Under the pieces are notes generated by a model. The model did not search any database, was not told the DNA's origin, and saw only the letters and a list, made by a program, of their open reading frames with translations. DNA of 64,000 nt. Source: Tetracentron sinense. Its lineage: Eukaryota > Streptophyta > Magnoliopsida > Trochodendrales > Trochodendraceae. Positions 12,246 to 24,545 of the stretch are shown piece after piece. The first letter of the stretch is position 1. Each line of letters opens with the position of its first letter. The position numbers were made by a program, and so were the translations under genes. Where the stretch lies: NCBI GenBank assembly GCA_015143295.1, contig CM026573.1:4499950-4563949 (forward strand). Direction: 5' to 3'.

Positions 12246-13276
12246 CAAAATCTTTTATTAACATTCTTTAATTCCAAGCACGTCCTAAGCTACTGTTCTT
12301 TTAAAGAACAAATTCCCCCCCCCCCCAAAAAAAACCGACTTCTACTCTCTTCTACCACACTTCTGTTGCTTCATCCACCGCCCCACCGAACACTTCTTCT
12401 CTGAAGCTGACCATGTGTCCACCCGAAATACATTGGTCATCGTATATTTGCTTAGCAAATACATATATTTCTAAGCTTTGGTGACGTTAACCAATATCTC
12501 ATAATAACAAACTTATATATTTGCTTCAGCCACTGCCTCACCAAAGCTTCCCACTACGCATATCAACTCGATCTGAGTCGCTCTCCATGAACGGCAGTGT
12601 CGATCCATCAAGCCTCCAAATATATGTCAATATATACCATCGTGTTTTGAGAACAAACACACATATACAACATCTACCATCGTGTTCTGAGAACAAACAC
12701 ACATATATCTAATTAGTAGTCGCTCTACACAATTTTTTTTACCATTATGGATTTTAGTGTTTCGACGATCCAATCGCAGAATATGATTCTTGAAGGTTAG
12801 GGTTCTATTGATTTCCTTTATTAAAATTTTTTTTTTTTTTTAATTTCTAACTTTCTCGTGTTGTTCTCTTCTATATAGTGTTGATGAACGCCTATAATCT
12901 GACCTATTCGGATTTCGAAAACCACTTTGCACCTCCCTAAAAAAAGTTCTGACACCATCGGCAAACCCACCTAATATAGAAGCTAGCAGATCTAGCGAGA
13001 TCATTTGCTCCCTTAACATATTCAAAAGCAATTCCCATCAATTTCTATTAGGCTACAACAATGCACCTTGCAATGTTTCTTCCAGAAAGTGCTCTAGTGT
13101 TTTAGTTTCCTCCTTTGGCCTTGCAATACTTGAATCTCCACCACTTCCATCTACACCATTCTCATGCTGGAAAACCACTGTTCTATTACGAAAAATAGAT
13201 GGGCAATTCATTCAACCTCATCAAACTGTGGATTTATGAGCCTACTATTCGCTTCAATTTTCTCTTGTAGAGACTG

Positions 13277-15172
13277 TGTAGAACCCCGAATCTTCGATTC
13301 ACTAAGTAGTGAATAATGTTCAAGTGTGGTCTTATACACTTGAGGGTTTTATGCTAATGGAAGTGTTTGGATTTATGGCGTACATGATTTAATAGGTCTG
13401 CGTGTCCTTAAGGAGTGTGTTTAAAGCATTAAAGGTGTTGGAAATGGAATTGGAGAAGATCCAAGTAGTAAAAATAAGGTTTTGCAGCAAAACAGGGGTC
13501 ACCGATCGCTTGGTGATAACCACCGATCGATCGGTCAAACACCGATCGCTCGGCATCACCGATCGACCGGTCTTAAACCGATTGCCCGGTAGCTATCGGC
13601 TGGTTAACTAATTTGTATGGGAAAAAATTCTAGAGAGGATGTTTTCAACCGATCGCTCGGTTGAAACCACCGATCACTCGGTCAGTCACCGATCGCTCGG
13701 TCTGTACCACCGATCAATTGGTCATACGCAGATTTCTTCATTAAAGGTTTTTAAGTCTTTAGCCACTACCCATTTGCTTATATAAGGCTGGGTTCGTGCC
13801 TTAGGGATTCATAAACCCTTTGTGCATTATTTTGAGAGGGTTTTGAGAGGAAGAAGAAGGAGGAAGCTAGGGTTACTCAAAGCTTGAAGGGAGATCAAGT
13901 TCCTTCCCTCCTTTTGGTATTTCTCAACAAAGAACTAAAGGGTTTCAAGTGTTCCAAGCTTTTGGAATCAAAATCAATGATTTTACCAAGGTAGATACAC
14001 TCTACTACTAATCTTGTGATAAACACTAGTTACTAAAAGATGTTCTTCTCATTCTATACTATATATCTCTTGATTGTTATGGTGTGAAAGGTTATTTTTA
14101 TACTTGGATGTAAGCTATCACTATTATGCACTCTATGTGTTTGTGTAAATGCCTCTAAGGATTTTTGGGTGTTTAAATGTTTTATTCTCTCATATGTTCG
14201 CCTATCTCGCATGAACCGAGGTTTTTCCTTGGATTTCTCAAAGTTACGAAAAAGGTTTTAAACAATGACTTATATGAATGATTCTAAACAACTCTATGAT
14301 ATCTCTAAGATCGGTTCACAAGCTCAAAAGGATCATGATATACTCACAAAAACTCTATGATAATGTCTAAGATCGTCTCACAAGCTCAAAATGATCATAA
14401 ATGAAATTGCTCTAAGATCTCTATGGTTATACTCTATGGTTATGCTCTACGGTATTGTTCTATGTCTCTAAGGATCATAATTGACTCTAAGGAACTCCAT
14501 AAACTCTATGAACTCTAAGAACTCACAATGCTATGATTATCACTTGACTCACATGGTTTTAGTTTCGGATTTCATCACATGTGTTATTTTACGGTTTCCA
14601 CACTTTGACATGTTTTAAGGATTTCATACTCCATGACTCGCATGCTCTATATTATTATTGTTTTATTGTTAGTAGTTTGTATACACTAAGTATTCCACAC
14701 TCAGCCGATATTTTTTATCATCGGCAGGTGCTCGGGTCTCATTCAACTTATGTGGTACGGAGCCTTGGGTAGAGGAAGAGTACTTCGACCCAGAGCCTTC
14801 TATAGACCACTATCAGGATGACGGATCATTAGATAGGCGTCATGATTTCGACTTTTGTTGATCGACTTAGAAAGATACGGTGTTTTGTTAAGTGAGAGTG
14901 GGACTTGTCCACTCCACATTTTTTGGATACATACAGTTGTATTTTGTTAGTTCAAACTTGGACCAAATAATAGGAGTATTCAGTTATGTTTTTAGCTTCC
15001 GCTATGTTAGTTATATTTTGCTTCCGCTGTGCTTTGTAAATCGTTTCCGCTGTATATGTTTGTGTACTCTGACAGGTTTCTATGCATGCTTTATGTATCA
15101 TATTGAAAGTATAATACGGCGGTCACGAGTCAAAGTATCCCTAACTCATAGGACGTATTTTGGTTCACGATA
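13277..15172 (+). mobile_element. Solo LTR 1 (1.9 kb), inserted in Helitron R
   Basis: It begins TGTAGAACCCCGAATC and ends TTTTGGTTCACGATA. The 5-bp duplication is GACTG/GACTA (13272-13276, 15173-15177). The empty site is readable in Helitron L near 1660. It holds about ten copies of a 14-bp palindrome of type ACCGATCGCTCGGT (13500-13723), a TATA box (TTATATAAGG, 13778), and an array of degenerate ATCGGTTCACAAGCTC units (about 14270-14520). No internal retrotransposon region is present, so this is the product of LTR-LTR recombination. The lineage is probably Ty3/gypsy, but without coding sequence this is inference. Confidence 0.85.
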
Positions 15173-15531
15173 GACTAGTACTTGCTAACTTGTTTAGTTG
15201 TTTATCTAGATAAGATATTAACAAGAGGAAACCATTTATATGAGGTTGCTTGTGATCCTCAATCCTTGCACGCGTCTTATGACAATTGTTTTGCATTCCT
15301 ATCAATCTATGAAGCATGAGAACTTGCTGCTTCAGCCTCTTGTTCGGCTAATATCACCATCAATTGAGAATAATCATAGAAATTACCTATTTATTATTTT
15401 ATTTAATAAATAAGAATAACCCTGCACCTGCCTTGCACGTGCCGGGTCAACTAGTTATCAAAAAAGAGGAGAGTTTGGAAATATTTTTAAATTGTGAGAT
15501 TATGCTTTAAACAAGGAGTCAAATCTTCTAC

Positions 15532-15842
15532 AAATCCGGTTATCACCCCTAGAGGTCGCCACATGTCTCGTTTGACACCCCTGATCCGTGGATAAGATTC
15601 ACCCACCCCTAGGGTTCACCCACTCATTCTTGGTAAATATTAATTCTTTTTGAAAATTAAAAAACTATTTTTAGAGTTTTTTTAATATTAAAAATATTTT
15701 TTTAATTTTAAAAAAAGAATTAATATTTTTATAAAAATAGCCAAGGATGGGTTGGTGAACCCTAGGGGTAGGTGAACCTTACCCACGATTAATGGGTGTC
15801 AAAGGAGACACGTGGAGTCCTCTAGGGGTGATAACCGGATTT
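15532..15842. mobile_element. Palindromic MITE, copy 3 (variant termini)
   Basis: It has inverted ends AAATCCGGTTATCACCCC, and the inner arms CTAGAGGTCGCCACATGTCT are like those of the other copies. The ends lack the GGCTCAGGATCC tip. No clear target duplication was found. Confidence 0.7.
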
Positions 15843-16020
15843 ACCGTAGATGATTTGGCTCCTTATAAAAGAGGGATACATCCATGTAGTATCATCAACT
15901 AAGACTGATTCAAGTCTCACGCTTAGGTCATGGATAAAACTGATGTGGGACCCATGTAAGGGCTAGATTGGACCTCAACCTAGGCAAGTTGGGCGGCTGT
16001 AAGGGCTAGATTTGACCTCA

Positions 16021-16266
16021 GGCCTCGGATTGTTTCTGGCGAAGCCAAAAGAGCTTGTCTCGGGCAACCATAGAATAGGGGACAAGTGGTGGAAAAGTCA
16101 AAATCATGGGCCCATAATTTTGACTTCTCCCCACTTGATACTTCTTCCCAAGTCAAAATCATGGGGAGGAAATGAAATGACTTCTCCATTTTTTTAATGC
16201 CACATGTCCCATATTCTATGGTTGCTCGAGAGCCCTTTCTGGCTTCGCTAGAGACAATCTGAAGCC
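16021..16266. mobile_element. MITE with GGCGAAGCC-rich terminal repeats, copy A
   Basis: It begins GGCCTCGGATTGTTTCTGGC and ends GAGACAATCTGAAGCC. The inner AAGTCAAAATCATGGG arms are palindromic. It is the same family as 20644-20934. Host sequence (TAAGGGCTAGATTGGACCTC) is repeated on both sides, so the site is rearranged. Confidence 0.65.
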
Positions 16267-16326
16267 TTTTAGGACCCATGTAAGGGCTAGATTGGACCTC
16301 AACCTAGGCAAGTGGGTCGGCTGGAG

Positions 16327-16497
16327 GAGTTCGGATGGGCAACAACACTTGTTGTTGCGCTCTTGCCCCTTGTGTCTGAAAAAATAAGGGCCCCACTCAT
16401 TGTTGATGTGGGGGCCACCCTTTATAGAATACGACTCATTTTTTCAGATATAAGGGGGCAACAGTGCAACAGCTAGCGTTGTTGCTCATCCGAACTC
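16327..16497. mobile_element. 171-bp MITE (TIR GAGTTCGGATGGGCAACAAC)
   Basis: The inverted ends are GAGTTCGGATG and CATCCGAACTC. The 9-bp duplication is CGGCTGGAG/CGGCCGGAG (8 of 9). The uninterrupted site is present in the paralogue at about 46061 (CGGCTGGAATG), which confirms the insertion. Confidence 0.8.
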
Positions 16498-16560
16498 CGG
16501 CCGGAGTGTATACATTGTCGAAGGGGCGGGAGAGTCTCAGTCCGTGTTCAACACCTACTT

Positions 16561-17898
16561 TACTTTTTCTTTTGGGTTTTTTTGCAAAAACCCCCTATCT
16601 CTTTAGTTATTTGTGACTACTCCCTTTCCTTTTGTGATTATATATTTTACCCCTACTAAATTTTAAATCATTTGCAAATCCACCCTTCCATCCATAAAGT
16701 TATTAACGGATGTTAAAATTTTGATGAAAGGATCTTTTTAACCTTATTTCAATGAGAAATGTAAAAACTTTTCACAAGTGCTTGGAACCCATTAACTGTG
16801 GTAAAATTCACTCACCCTTAGGATTCCTTTATCTAACCATGGTTTTTAGAGAAAGAAAAATATTAACCTTTGGTTGATTATGCTTAACACAATTAAAGGG
16901 GGCTCTACAAGTTGCCACGTGTTCTTTTTAATACCCACTATTTGTGGTTACGATCCACTAACCCCTAGAGTTCATCCATCTAATATTGGATTTTAGAAAA
17001 AAAATATTAAAAAAATATTAACCTTAGGATGATTGTGCTTAACTATAGCTATTTACAAATAGCTGAAAATAGGATTGTTTTTTTTTTGGTACAAAAAAAC
17101 CCAATATTTTTGTTTTCAGGTTGTGTACCTCGTTCGTGAGAGGGTTGCTGCCAATATGGTCTCTTCGTCCACATACAAAAGCACACCCCAGTCCCCATAG
17201 TTGGCGACAAACTATCATCACAAAAATAAATTGGGGTATATAGTATAGACACGTAGACCCCCTTATAACTGTGGTTAAACATAATCAACTAAAGGTTAAC
17301 ATTTTGTTTAGATTTTTTTCTAAAATCCAAGGTTAGATAGATGAACCCTAGGGATGAGTGAATGTTAACCACAGTTAGTGAGTGTTAAAAGGGACACATG
17401 GCAGCTTGTAAATCCCTCTTTTAACTGTGGTTAAGTATGATCAACCTAAGGTTAATATTTTTCCTTCTCTAAAAACCAAGGTTAGATGGATGAATCCTAG
17501 GGTGAGTGAATCTTAACCACATTTAGTGGGTTCCAAGTACTTGTAAATTTTTTTTACAAATCTCATTGAAATAATGAAAAAAGGTTAAAAAGGTCATTTT
17601 ATCAAAATTTTAACATCCGTTAACTACTTTATGGATGAAAGGGTGGATTTGCAAATGATTTAAAAGTTAGTAGGGTAAAATACAAAATCACAAAAAGGAA
17701 GGAGGAATATACAAATAACTGAAAAGATAGGGGGTTTTTCACCAAATTTTTTTTTTCTTTTTTGGATATATCCCACGTGTTGCACGGCGAATACCCCCAC
17801 CCCATACAACCAATATTAAGGGGAGCTCAAGAATTGACCTCGAGACCTCTGAGTTTACGATTCGTCCTTTGACCATTGGGCTAAGCCCTCGGGGGTTA
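16561..17898 (-). mobile_element. tRNA-derived SINE with a MULE nested in its tail, copy 1
   Basis: The 16-bp direct repeat TGTTCAACACCTACTT (16545-16560 and 17899-17914) flanks the block. On the minus strand, 17898 to 17757 has a tRNA-like A box (GGCTTAGCCCAATGGTCA) and B box (GAGGTCAATTCTTGAGC), and the T-rich side on + is the tail. A MULE-like element interrupts the tail at about 16573-17745. The intact paralogue is at 47334-47494. Confidence 0.7.
16573..17745. mobile_element. Long-TIR MULE-like element (1.17 kb)
   Basis: It is bounded by long inverted arms (GCAAAAACCCCCTATCTC at left, AAAAGATAGGGGGTTTTTC at right) that extend about 200 bp inward. The centre consists of units also found at 33730-34440 (TTAACTGTGGTTAAGTATG and so on). 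No transposase is seen. The paralogue at 47340 is uninterrupted. Confidence 0.65.
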
Positions 17899-18002
17899 TG
17901 TTCAACACCTACTTGACTAGCACTCAAAAGGAGGCAGTTGGAGTGTGTAGATAGGCATTGAATAAGAGTTGGGTGAACCTATTTCCAATCTATGCATGAT
18001 TC

Positions 18003-18131
18003 TCTCCCGTTGTAACTGGAGTCGAGGGAATTCGGTTACACCATTGATGCTGCTACGTGTCCCTTTCAACACCACTTAACTGGTAAAGATTCAACCACCC
18101 CTAGGGTTCACCCACCTATCCTTTTGTTTTT
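18003..18131. mobile_element. Truncated MITE, partner of 47593-47935
   Basis: It begins TCTCCCGTTGTAACTGGAG and shares the CACGTGTCCC arm with the full copy. It stops abruptly after GTTTTTAG, where the rest of the element and about 1.1 kb of host sequence are missing. Confidence 0.6.
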
Positions 18132-18238
18132 AGTCGATCTCCTTCTCCTTGTTGGCCAACCTCATGGATTTTTCCCTTCTTTCTTGGTGCATGTGGATTG
18201 GAGGATTTAGTTGGGTGCTCTGGATACCCTTGTCACTA

Positions 18239-18990
18239 GGGCTGTCAATCTGGTCCTTTGATGAGGGGGTTTGGTCCAACCCGGCCCTTCAAAGCCCGCA
18301 AAATAGAGGGCTTTGTAAGGCCCTAGGTCCGAGATGGGCCTAATTTTGAAAGACCCTCTTATTTGGGGGTAGGGTTTGGTAAGTACTCGGCCCGACTCTC
18401 CATTATATATGTATATATATATATATATAGAATAACTTAATACTTATAGTAACATAAGAGGTTAAGTCTCATTTTGTGTAAGTGTAACATACTAATATTA
18501 TAATGTAGTATCTTTCTATAATCTTTCTAATACGATAACTTGTAACGTTTTTTCTTTTTATTTTTATGAAAAAATCTAATGCTAAGACTTTGTGTACGTA
18601 TGTGTAACAAACTAATAGTGTTGTCTCTTTTTATCATCTTTTATTGTTATTATTTGTTAGTGGTAACCTTTTAAACAATTATATATATAACAATATTAAT
18701 ACTAACAATTTAATGGTAATAATGGGGGGTGCACTAATACTAACAATCTACTGGTAGTAATACTCCGTCGTGTTGATCTTTAAATTGCATTGTTAGTCCC
18801 AAGTCCAAATAAGGGAGAAAAATTGTACATCAGATTAGCAATCAAAGTAAAAAAAAAATTGCTAAATCATAATTTTTTTTTGTTATTTCGACCTGGCCTG
18901 ACACTAGCCCAGCCCTGGTCCTGCCCCTTGAGGGTAGGACTTGGGCCTTGTAAGCCGGCCCTTCAAAGGCAGCATAATTTTTTGTTTTGT
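18239..18990. mobile_element. hAT-like non-autonomous element (degenerate)
   Basis: It starts TAGGGCTGTCAATCTGG, a typical plant hAT end. The right side near 18895-18970 holds a degenerate inverse (GGCCTGACACTAGCCC, CCGGCCCTTCAAAGGC). AT-rich filler lies between. The right limit is uncertain. Confidence 0.45.
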
Positions 18991-20643
18991 TATTTCACCA
19001 TGATTTACTTGTAAGCACCTAATTTTTACACCCTCCCTTTTTTAAGCCATGATTAAGAAATTTAACCATGGTTATCCCCTAGTCTAACCCTAATCCTAGC
19101 CCTAGATCAAACCCTAGTCTAACCCCAGGTCAAGCCCTAGTCTAACCCTAAGCCTAAACTTAGCCCTAACCCTAGGTCCAACCCTAAGTCTAACCCTAGG
19201 TCTAGTCTAAAACCCAAGTCCAAAGCTAGCCCTAGCCCGACCCTAAGCTACAGCCCAAGCTCACAACCCTAGCTCATAAGCTTCAAGGGCCCAAGCCCAT
19301 GATAACAAATCACATCCAAGAACCAAACCCATTGACCCATGCCTAATGCCCATGGACCAAAACCTAAAACCCACTTGCCCCCTTTCATGTTTACCCGAGT
19401 CCAAGGGTTGTTGCTCAGCCTGCATCTTGCGCAAATGAGGAAAGGGAGCAGGTCTGCCCCACTGCTTCCCTTGCTGCCCGTCCAGGTTTGACCCTCCAAT
19501 CCCTTTCCTTTGTCTCGCCCACCTCCCTCTTTCCTCATGGCTCCGTCTCTAAAACCCCAGCTGCCCTTCACGTTTTAGGGGGATCCAAAAAATTCTGCAA
19601 GAGTGAAAATTCAAAAAAAAAAAAAAAAAAGGCAGAGGGAGAGTACCCCCAGAATTCTGTCAAAATTTGAAGTGAGTAATCTTCCCCTCCACCAAGGAAG
19701 GAAGTGTGTCTGGAGGCCTTTGATCCTAAGAGTAACTAGAACCAGACCCTCCTGAGGTTGTACAGTCCCTTGAAGCTTGTTTGAGTAGATATCCAGGGTA
19801 GGCTCTCTTCCACTCTATCTCTCGATTTCCAAATCAAACCAGCCCCTATCTTGCTCCAGCACCAAACACGGACACCCGTAGCCATAGGCGACACCTTCTC
19901 GCACCAACTGCCTGCAACAGCCCACACTGCCACACACCTCTCTTTTGGTAGCATCTTCACACAGGAGAAAGTGCTCCTCTCTCTCATTTTTGCCCCCTGT
20001 TCAGTCCATCAACACAGCCCAAAACGGCCACCTCTTCAGTCCATATTTTCCACCCAAAACAGCCCCGTGCATGCCCAGGTCAACAGCTATCGTTGCCCCT
20101 ACACCACTAGTGCATACTATCAGTCTTCGTCCAGCAACAGCCCACTTCTCTCACAACCAGTGGCGTCTTCCCTCTCTCCACTCGCGGCCACGGCTCCTCC
20201 ACTCACGGTTTTGTAGCTGAGACCTTGCCCACTTTTATCTTGTAAATACAGATTTGTTAGATTAGGCATTGTATGGTTGCCGTATTCAGTTCTAAGGTTT
20301 AGTTAACACTTAGCTTTAGTTTAGTTTACAATTTTGTTACACCCATCTAAGTTTTAGGTGTGATTTAGATTATTGTTAGTGAAATTAGAAAATCTGATTT
20401 GTTGGTTTATTATTAGTTTAGTTATTTGGTTTAAAACTCTAACTTAGTTGATCTTTAGGCTTAAAGCTTGGTTTTTAGATTAGCTCTAATTAAAGCCTTT
20501 CATTTTGGTTAGTCCTTAGGTTAAACTAAAACTGTTTTTGTTTACTTTGAAGTTTAGTTCTAACTTAGATTAAACCATTCATTTGGAAAGATTTTTTTTT
20601 AGATTAGTCAAGATAGAGCCCTTTTCTTCGGTGAGCTTTTAGA

Positions 20644-20934
20644 GGCCTGGGATTGTCTCTGGCGAAGCCAGAAAGGGCTTATCTCGGGTTCCATAGAATA
20701 GGTGACAAGTGGTGGAAAAGTCAAAATCATGGGGCCCACGATTTTGACTTCTCCACCCTTAATAAGACATGTGGCGATAAGTGTGTGAGAATAAAGGGGA
20801 GAGATATCATATGGGGAGAAGTCAAAAAAATGGGGAGAAAATGAAATGACTTCTCCCCATTTTTTGGCCAACTGTCGCACAATGTATGGAACCCCGAGAG
20901 GGGTTTCTGGCTTCGCCAGAGACAAGCCAAAGCC
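20644..20934. mobile_element. MULE-type MITE, copy B (291 bp)
   Basis: It starts GGCCTGGGATTGTCTCTGGC and ends GAGACAAGCCAAAGCCG. The exact 9-bp target duplication GCTTTTAGA (20635-20643 and 20935-20943) marks it as Mutator-like. It is nested in the long LTR. Confidence 0.85.
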
Positions 20935-21402
20935 GCTTTTAGAATATGTTTCTTAGGCTGTAGACTAAATCTGTTTCTAGTTACTTTCTAGGTTAATTTT
21001 GACTTAGGTTAATACTATTTTGTAGTCTTTAAGTAATCCAACTTTAATGTAGTTGTTAGGCTAGTCCCTAAATTAGTCTTAAACTAGTCTTAGGCTATTT
21101 TAAAATTCTGTTTTAGGTTAGTTTTAGATTAATCTTAACCCGTGCTAAATTTCCTTTTTTATTCTTTCTTTTGGTTAGTTAACATAGAATAAGTACACAT
21201 TTGGTTAACTCTGTTTGTAGTTAGTTTCTAGGTCAGGTTCGATTAAGTCCTAGCTTCAAATCTTTCTCGGTTAATTTTCTAGGTTAGTTAGTAAACCCCA
21301 TGCTCCACAACGAGCTTAAACTACTATTCAGAAAATCAAAAAAAAAAAAAAAGATAAACATTTAAAATACAAAAACAAAAAAAAATCAAAAGACAAAAAA
21401 TC

Positions 21403-24298
21403 TATAAAACCCCGGTCTTTGATGTTCATGCACGGTGAATAGTGCTATGAATAGTGTCAGTTCATGAGTTGTGAAGGTTAAAAGCCTTCTTGTATTATTG
21501 TGGTTGTAGAATAAGCTATAATGAGGATTTTTACCTTGATTTTAATTGAGTAGGAGTATGTGTAGCTTAGAAACACTAAGTATAAGAATACTCTAAGTGT
21601 TTTAAAGTCAATGATATGAAATACCCTAAGTGTTATAGTGTTAGGACCACATGGATCTTAATGTTCATAGAGATTTTGTTTTCCATGGATGTGTTAAAAA
21701 TTGTGTTAGGGTCCTAAGGACCTTTATGAATAGCTTAAGGGTGTTAAAACAAGAGTGTGAAACACTCTAAGTGATCAAACTATGATCAAAGTTGAAAAGA
21801 AGAAGGATGTCTTCACATACCCTCAACTTTAGGGAATCATAGTTTTGTCACTGCTGATCAGAATCAATTGATTCTTAAATTTTTAGAAAGATATCGAAAC
21901 CCTCTTCGAAGTTCATGTTTCACACTTTTTCAGATTTTGAGTTGAGCTTAGGTCAAACGTTGGATTTTCAAAAACTAGTCTGCTGAAATTCTGGTCTGCT
22001 ACAATTGTTCAAGGACCAATCAGCTTTAGGACCACTTTGGACCATGAATAAAGAAGAATTAGGAGTTGTATAAAACAATAAAGTTGATCATCTTTGAATG
22101 ACGAGTCCAACGCAAGTTGAATCATCAAAATCCGATGAGTGAGTTAAAAATTATGGTCGAAATACCAAACGGAAAAAATATGGACAGCTCACTAGAGGTT
22201 TGGACGATCGATCATCCCAAGCCAGACGTTCGATCACCCTGAACCCAGAATCTGGGTAGCTCACTGGAGTTCTGGACGATTGATCGCCCAGCCTGACGAT
22301 CGATCGTTAGCACACAACTCTGTTTTTTTAAAGATGCATAAATCAAGGTTTTTAACCCCTTGGGCTATAAATGGAGTGTATTTTTGTGGGTCTTAGGGTC
22401 TCACTAAATCAAAGGGAGATTGTGGGTGGAAAAGAGAGAAAAGTAGGGTTTCCAAATGAGGTTTTTGTTAGAGATCAAGTGGAGCTCAAATCCTTCCTTT
22501 CAAGGCTTGGATCTTCTCCTTCAAGCAAGGATCTTCCCTCTCAAGGTTGGATCTTCTCCATCAAGCTTGGATTTCGTGCTCAAGGGTTTCTTCAAACTAG
22601 GATTGATCTTTAGGAGGTAAGTACACCCTTCTTGCCAACTTAGTGATAACCTAGATCCAAAACCTAAGTTTTATATGGTATGTATGCTTAGATTTGGACA
22701 AAAATATTTTCTATTATTAAATCAATCATGTTTACCTAAATCGCATAGATAAATTAATATTGAGATGAATGGTGTGGGATGAATAGATTGGTTGAAGCTT
22801 TAATTGGATGTCATGGAGAATGGGGATGGTTATTGTATGATGAAAAATGGGGGAAAGACAATGTACACATAAAACATTGTTAATATGTGAGCCATTCTTA
22901 GACATGATCCTTATGAGCATTCATAACCAATCTTAGACTTAAGGTGTTTGATGAAAGGTATGACTATGAGAACATGAGTTAATACTTATTGAAATGTTGA
23001 ATGTCATGTGTTCGATAAAATGCATATGTGGGATTTAAACCTATGAATATGAAAGCATGATTTAAGGTTTTTCCCCAAATTATCAAATTGTTAATATGCC
23101 TCTATAAGTTATATTTAAGTTCTCTCAAATCTATGGAATGATATATGTTACTCTTCTAAGCGCCTTCATGCCAATATGATGCTCACAAGCACCACAAGCA
23201 TTATATGTATTGTATGAGCAATGTTTCTCATAAGCAAAATGTTGGAAAATGCATAAGAAAAGTGTTAAGCAAAACCTCATAAGGAAAAATAGTGAACTTA
23301 TAAGATTTGAAAGGGCCAAACTTTGGATTGGCAAAGTCTAAGATCGAGTACCATATCTCTATGGATCATAAGTCTAAGATTGGTTATGAATGCTCATAAG
23401 GATCATGTCTAAGAATGGCTCACAAGTCTCTAAGGATCACAAGTCTCGCAAGACTCTCGCACGAACTCACAAGAACTCATAAGGCTCACAAGTGGTGCAT
23501 AAGAATTCATAAGAACTCATAAGAACGCATAAGGCTCATAAGAATCATGTCTAAATGGTTCACAAGCTCTAAAGATCAAGTCTAAGGTCGTTTCACAAAT
23601 CTCTACGGATCATAAGTCTAAGATCGGTTACCAAGCTCACAAGACTCATAAGAACTCACAAGCTCAAAGAATTCATAAGATTTATAAGAATTCATAAGGC
23701 ATGTTCTGTTTTCTACGAAAGCTCTTAAGATAGAGTTTTAAAAGTTATGTGCTTATTAAGTTAAGTTTTGAATTAATTGCTATGTTCGGCTCAATGCATA
23801 AATTGTAAACTATTATCTTCAATGCTCACATGATATTGGTTATTGTATAACAATGTTAGCTAGTAGCTTGTACACATTGAGTATTTCATGCTCAGCTATA
23901 CATTTTATGTCGGTAGGTCCCTTTAACAATTGCAACCCAGAGCCATGAGTTGAAGAGGCATACATGAAAGAAAGGGAGCCACCTATCCTGTTACAGCCAC
24001 AGGAGGATAGAGATTTAAATGTGTGGCTATATCTAGACTATTGCTGAGTGGAGTGATAGTGAGATTACATTTTGTCTTTTGATAGGTGAGTATGTCCACC
24101 TTTACTTTTGGTTAGGTATGTATAAACTTAGGAATACAGATCATATGTGTTAAAGAAAATTTTAGTTTATGCTTCCGCTATGATTATCGTTTCTATTATA
24201 TTATGCCTTAGATATTTTACAGGATAGTTTGGTATCGGATATAGCACATCACGAGCCAATGTATCCCTAACTCCTAGGAGATATTTTGGGTCCCAACA
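21403..24298 (+). mobile_element. Solo LTR 2 (2.9 kb)
   Basis: It begins TATAAAACCCCGG, a transition-mutated form of TGTAGAACCCCG, and ends ATATTTTGGGTCCCAACA. The exact 5-bp duplication is AAATC (21398-21402, 24299-24303). The same landmarks as in solo LTR 1 occur in order: palindromes (22203-22312), TATA box (GCTATAAATGG, 22364), a pyrimidine/purine-rich leader, a degenerate CACAAGTCTAAGATCGG array (about 23330-23690), and the terminal CACGAGCCAATGTATCCC block. No internal region is present. Confidence 0.85.
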
Positions 24299-24374
24299 AA
24301 ATCTAACCACTCCGGTGCACACCCTCTAATCACAGTTAACAATCTTAACCACGATTAACTTAACCCTAGGCTTT

Positions 24375-24545
24375 CGAGCCCAATCTGTGGCCTCCAGGCC
24401 CATTCCCTAGCCTTCAGGCTCATTCCTTGGCCTCCGGGCCCATACCCTAGCCTCCGAGCTCATACCCTAGGCCTCCGGGCCCAATCCCTAGCCTCTAGGC
24501 CCAAACCTAGTCTTTAGGGCCCACCCTTACCTCCGGGCTTAAACC
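24375..24545 (+). repeat. Minisatellite of CCCTAGCCTCCGGGCCCAT-like units
   Basis: About eight imperfect units of 20-23 bp, within the 3' part of the long LTR. Not coding. Confidence 0.75.

Larger units (their letters stand above)
11227..15454 (+). mobile_element. Helitron R, inverted sister of Helitron L
   Basis: The body is the reverse complement of 1395-3909 with small differences. The 3' end TTGCACGTGCCGGGTCAACT-AG (CTAG 15451-15454, then T) mirrors 1395-1420. The 5' end joins directly to Helitron A without the leading TCTATAT, so it is truncated or fused. Without the 1.9-kb solo LTR at 13277-15172 its length would be about 2.3 kb. Next to the host it resumes sequence homologous to 44475 onward. 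Confidence 0.75.
15455..18235 (+). repeat. Host repeat copy 1, right part
   Basis: It is homologous to 44475-49105 (for example GTCATGGATAAAACTGATGT at about 15928 and 45978, and CAACCTCATGGATTT at 18158 and 49041). Its left part is about 1018-1250, matching about 44340-44480, so the whole Helitron complex lies inside this copy. Each copy has private insertions, and copy 1 lacks what corresponds to about 47750-49010. No gene was recognised in it. Confidence 0.65.

Noticed and set aside
18400-18430. TATA box in the (TATATA) run near 18405-18430
   Set aside because: It is a simple AT repeat inside a hAT-like element with no gene downstream.
20608-20925. Minus-strand open frame of 105 codons, with a similar one at 15980-16279
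   Set aside because: Both are translations of the same palindromic MITE, which reads open on both strands by its inverted structure.
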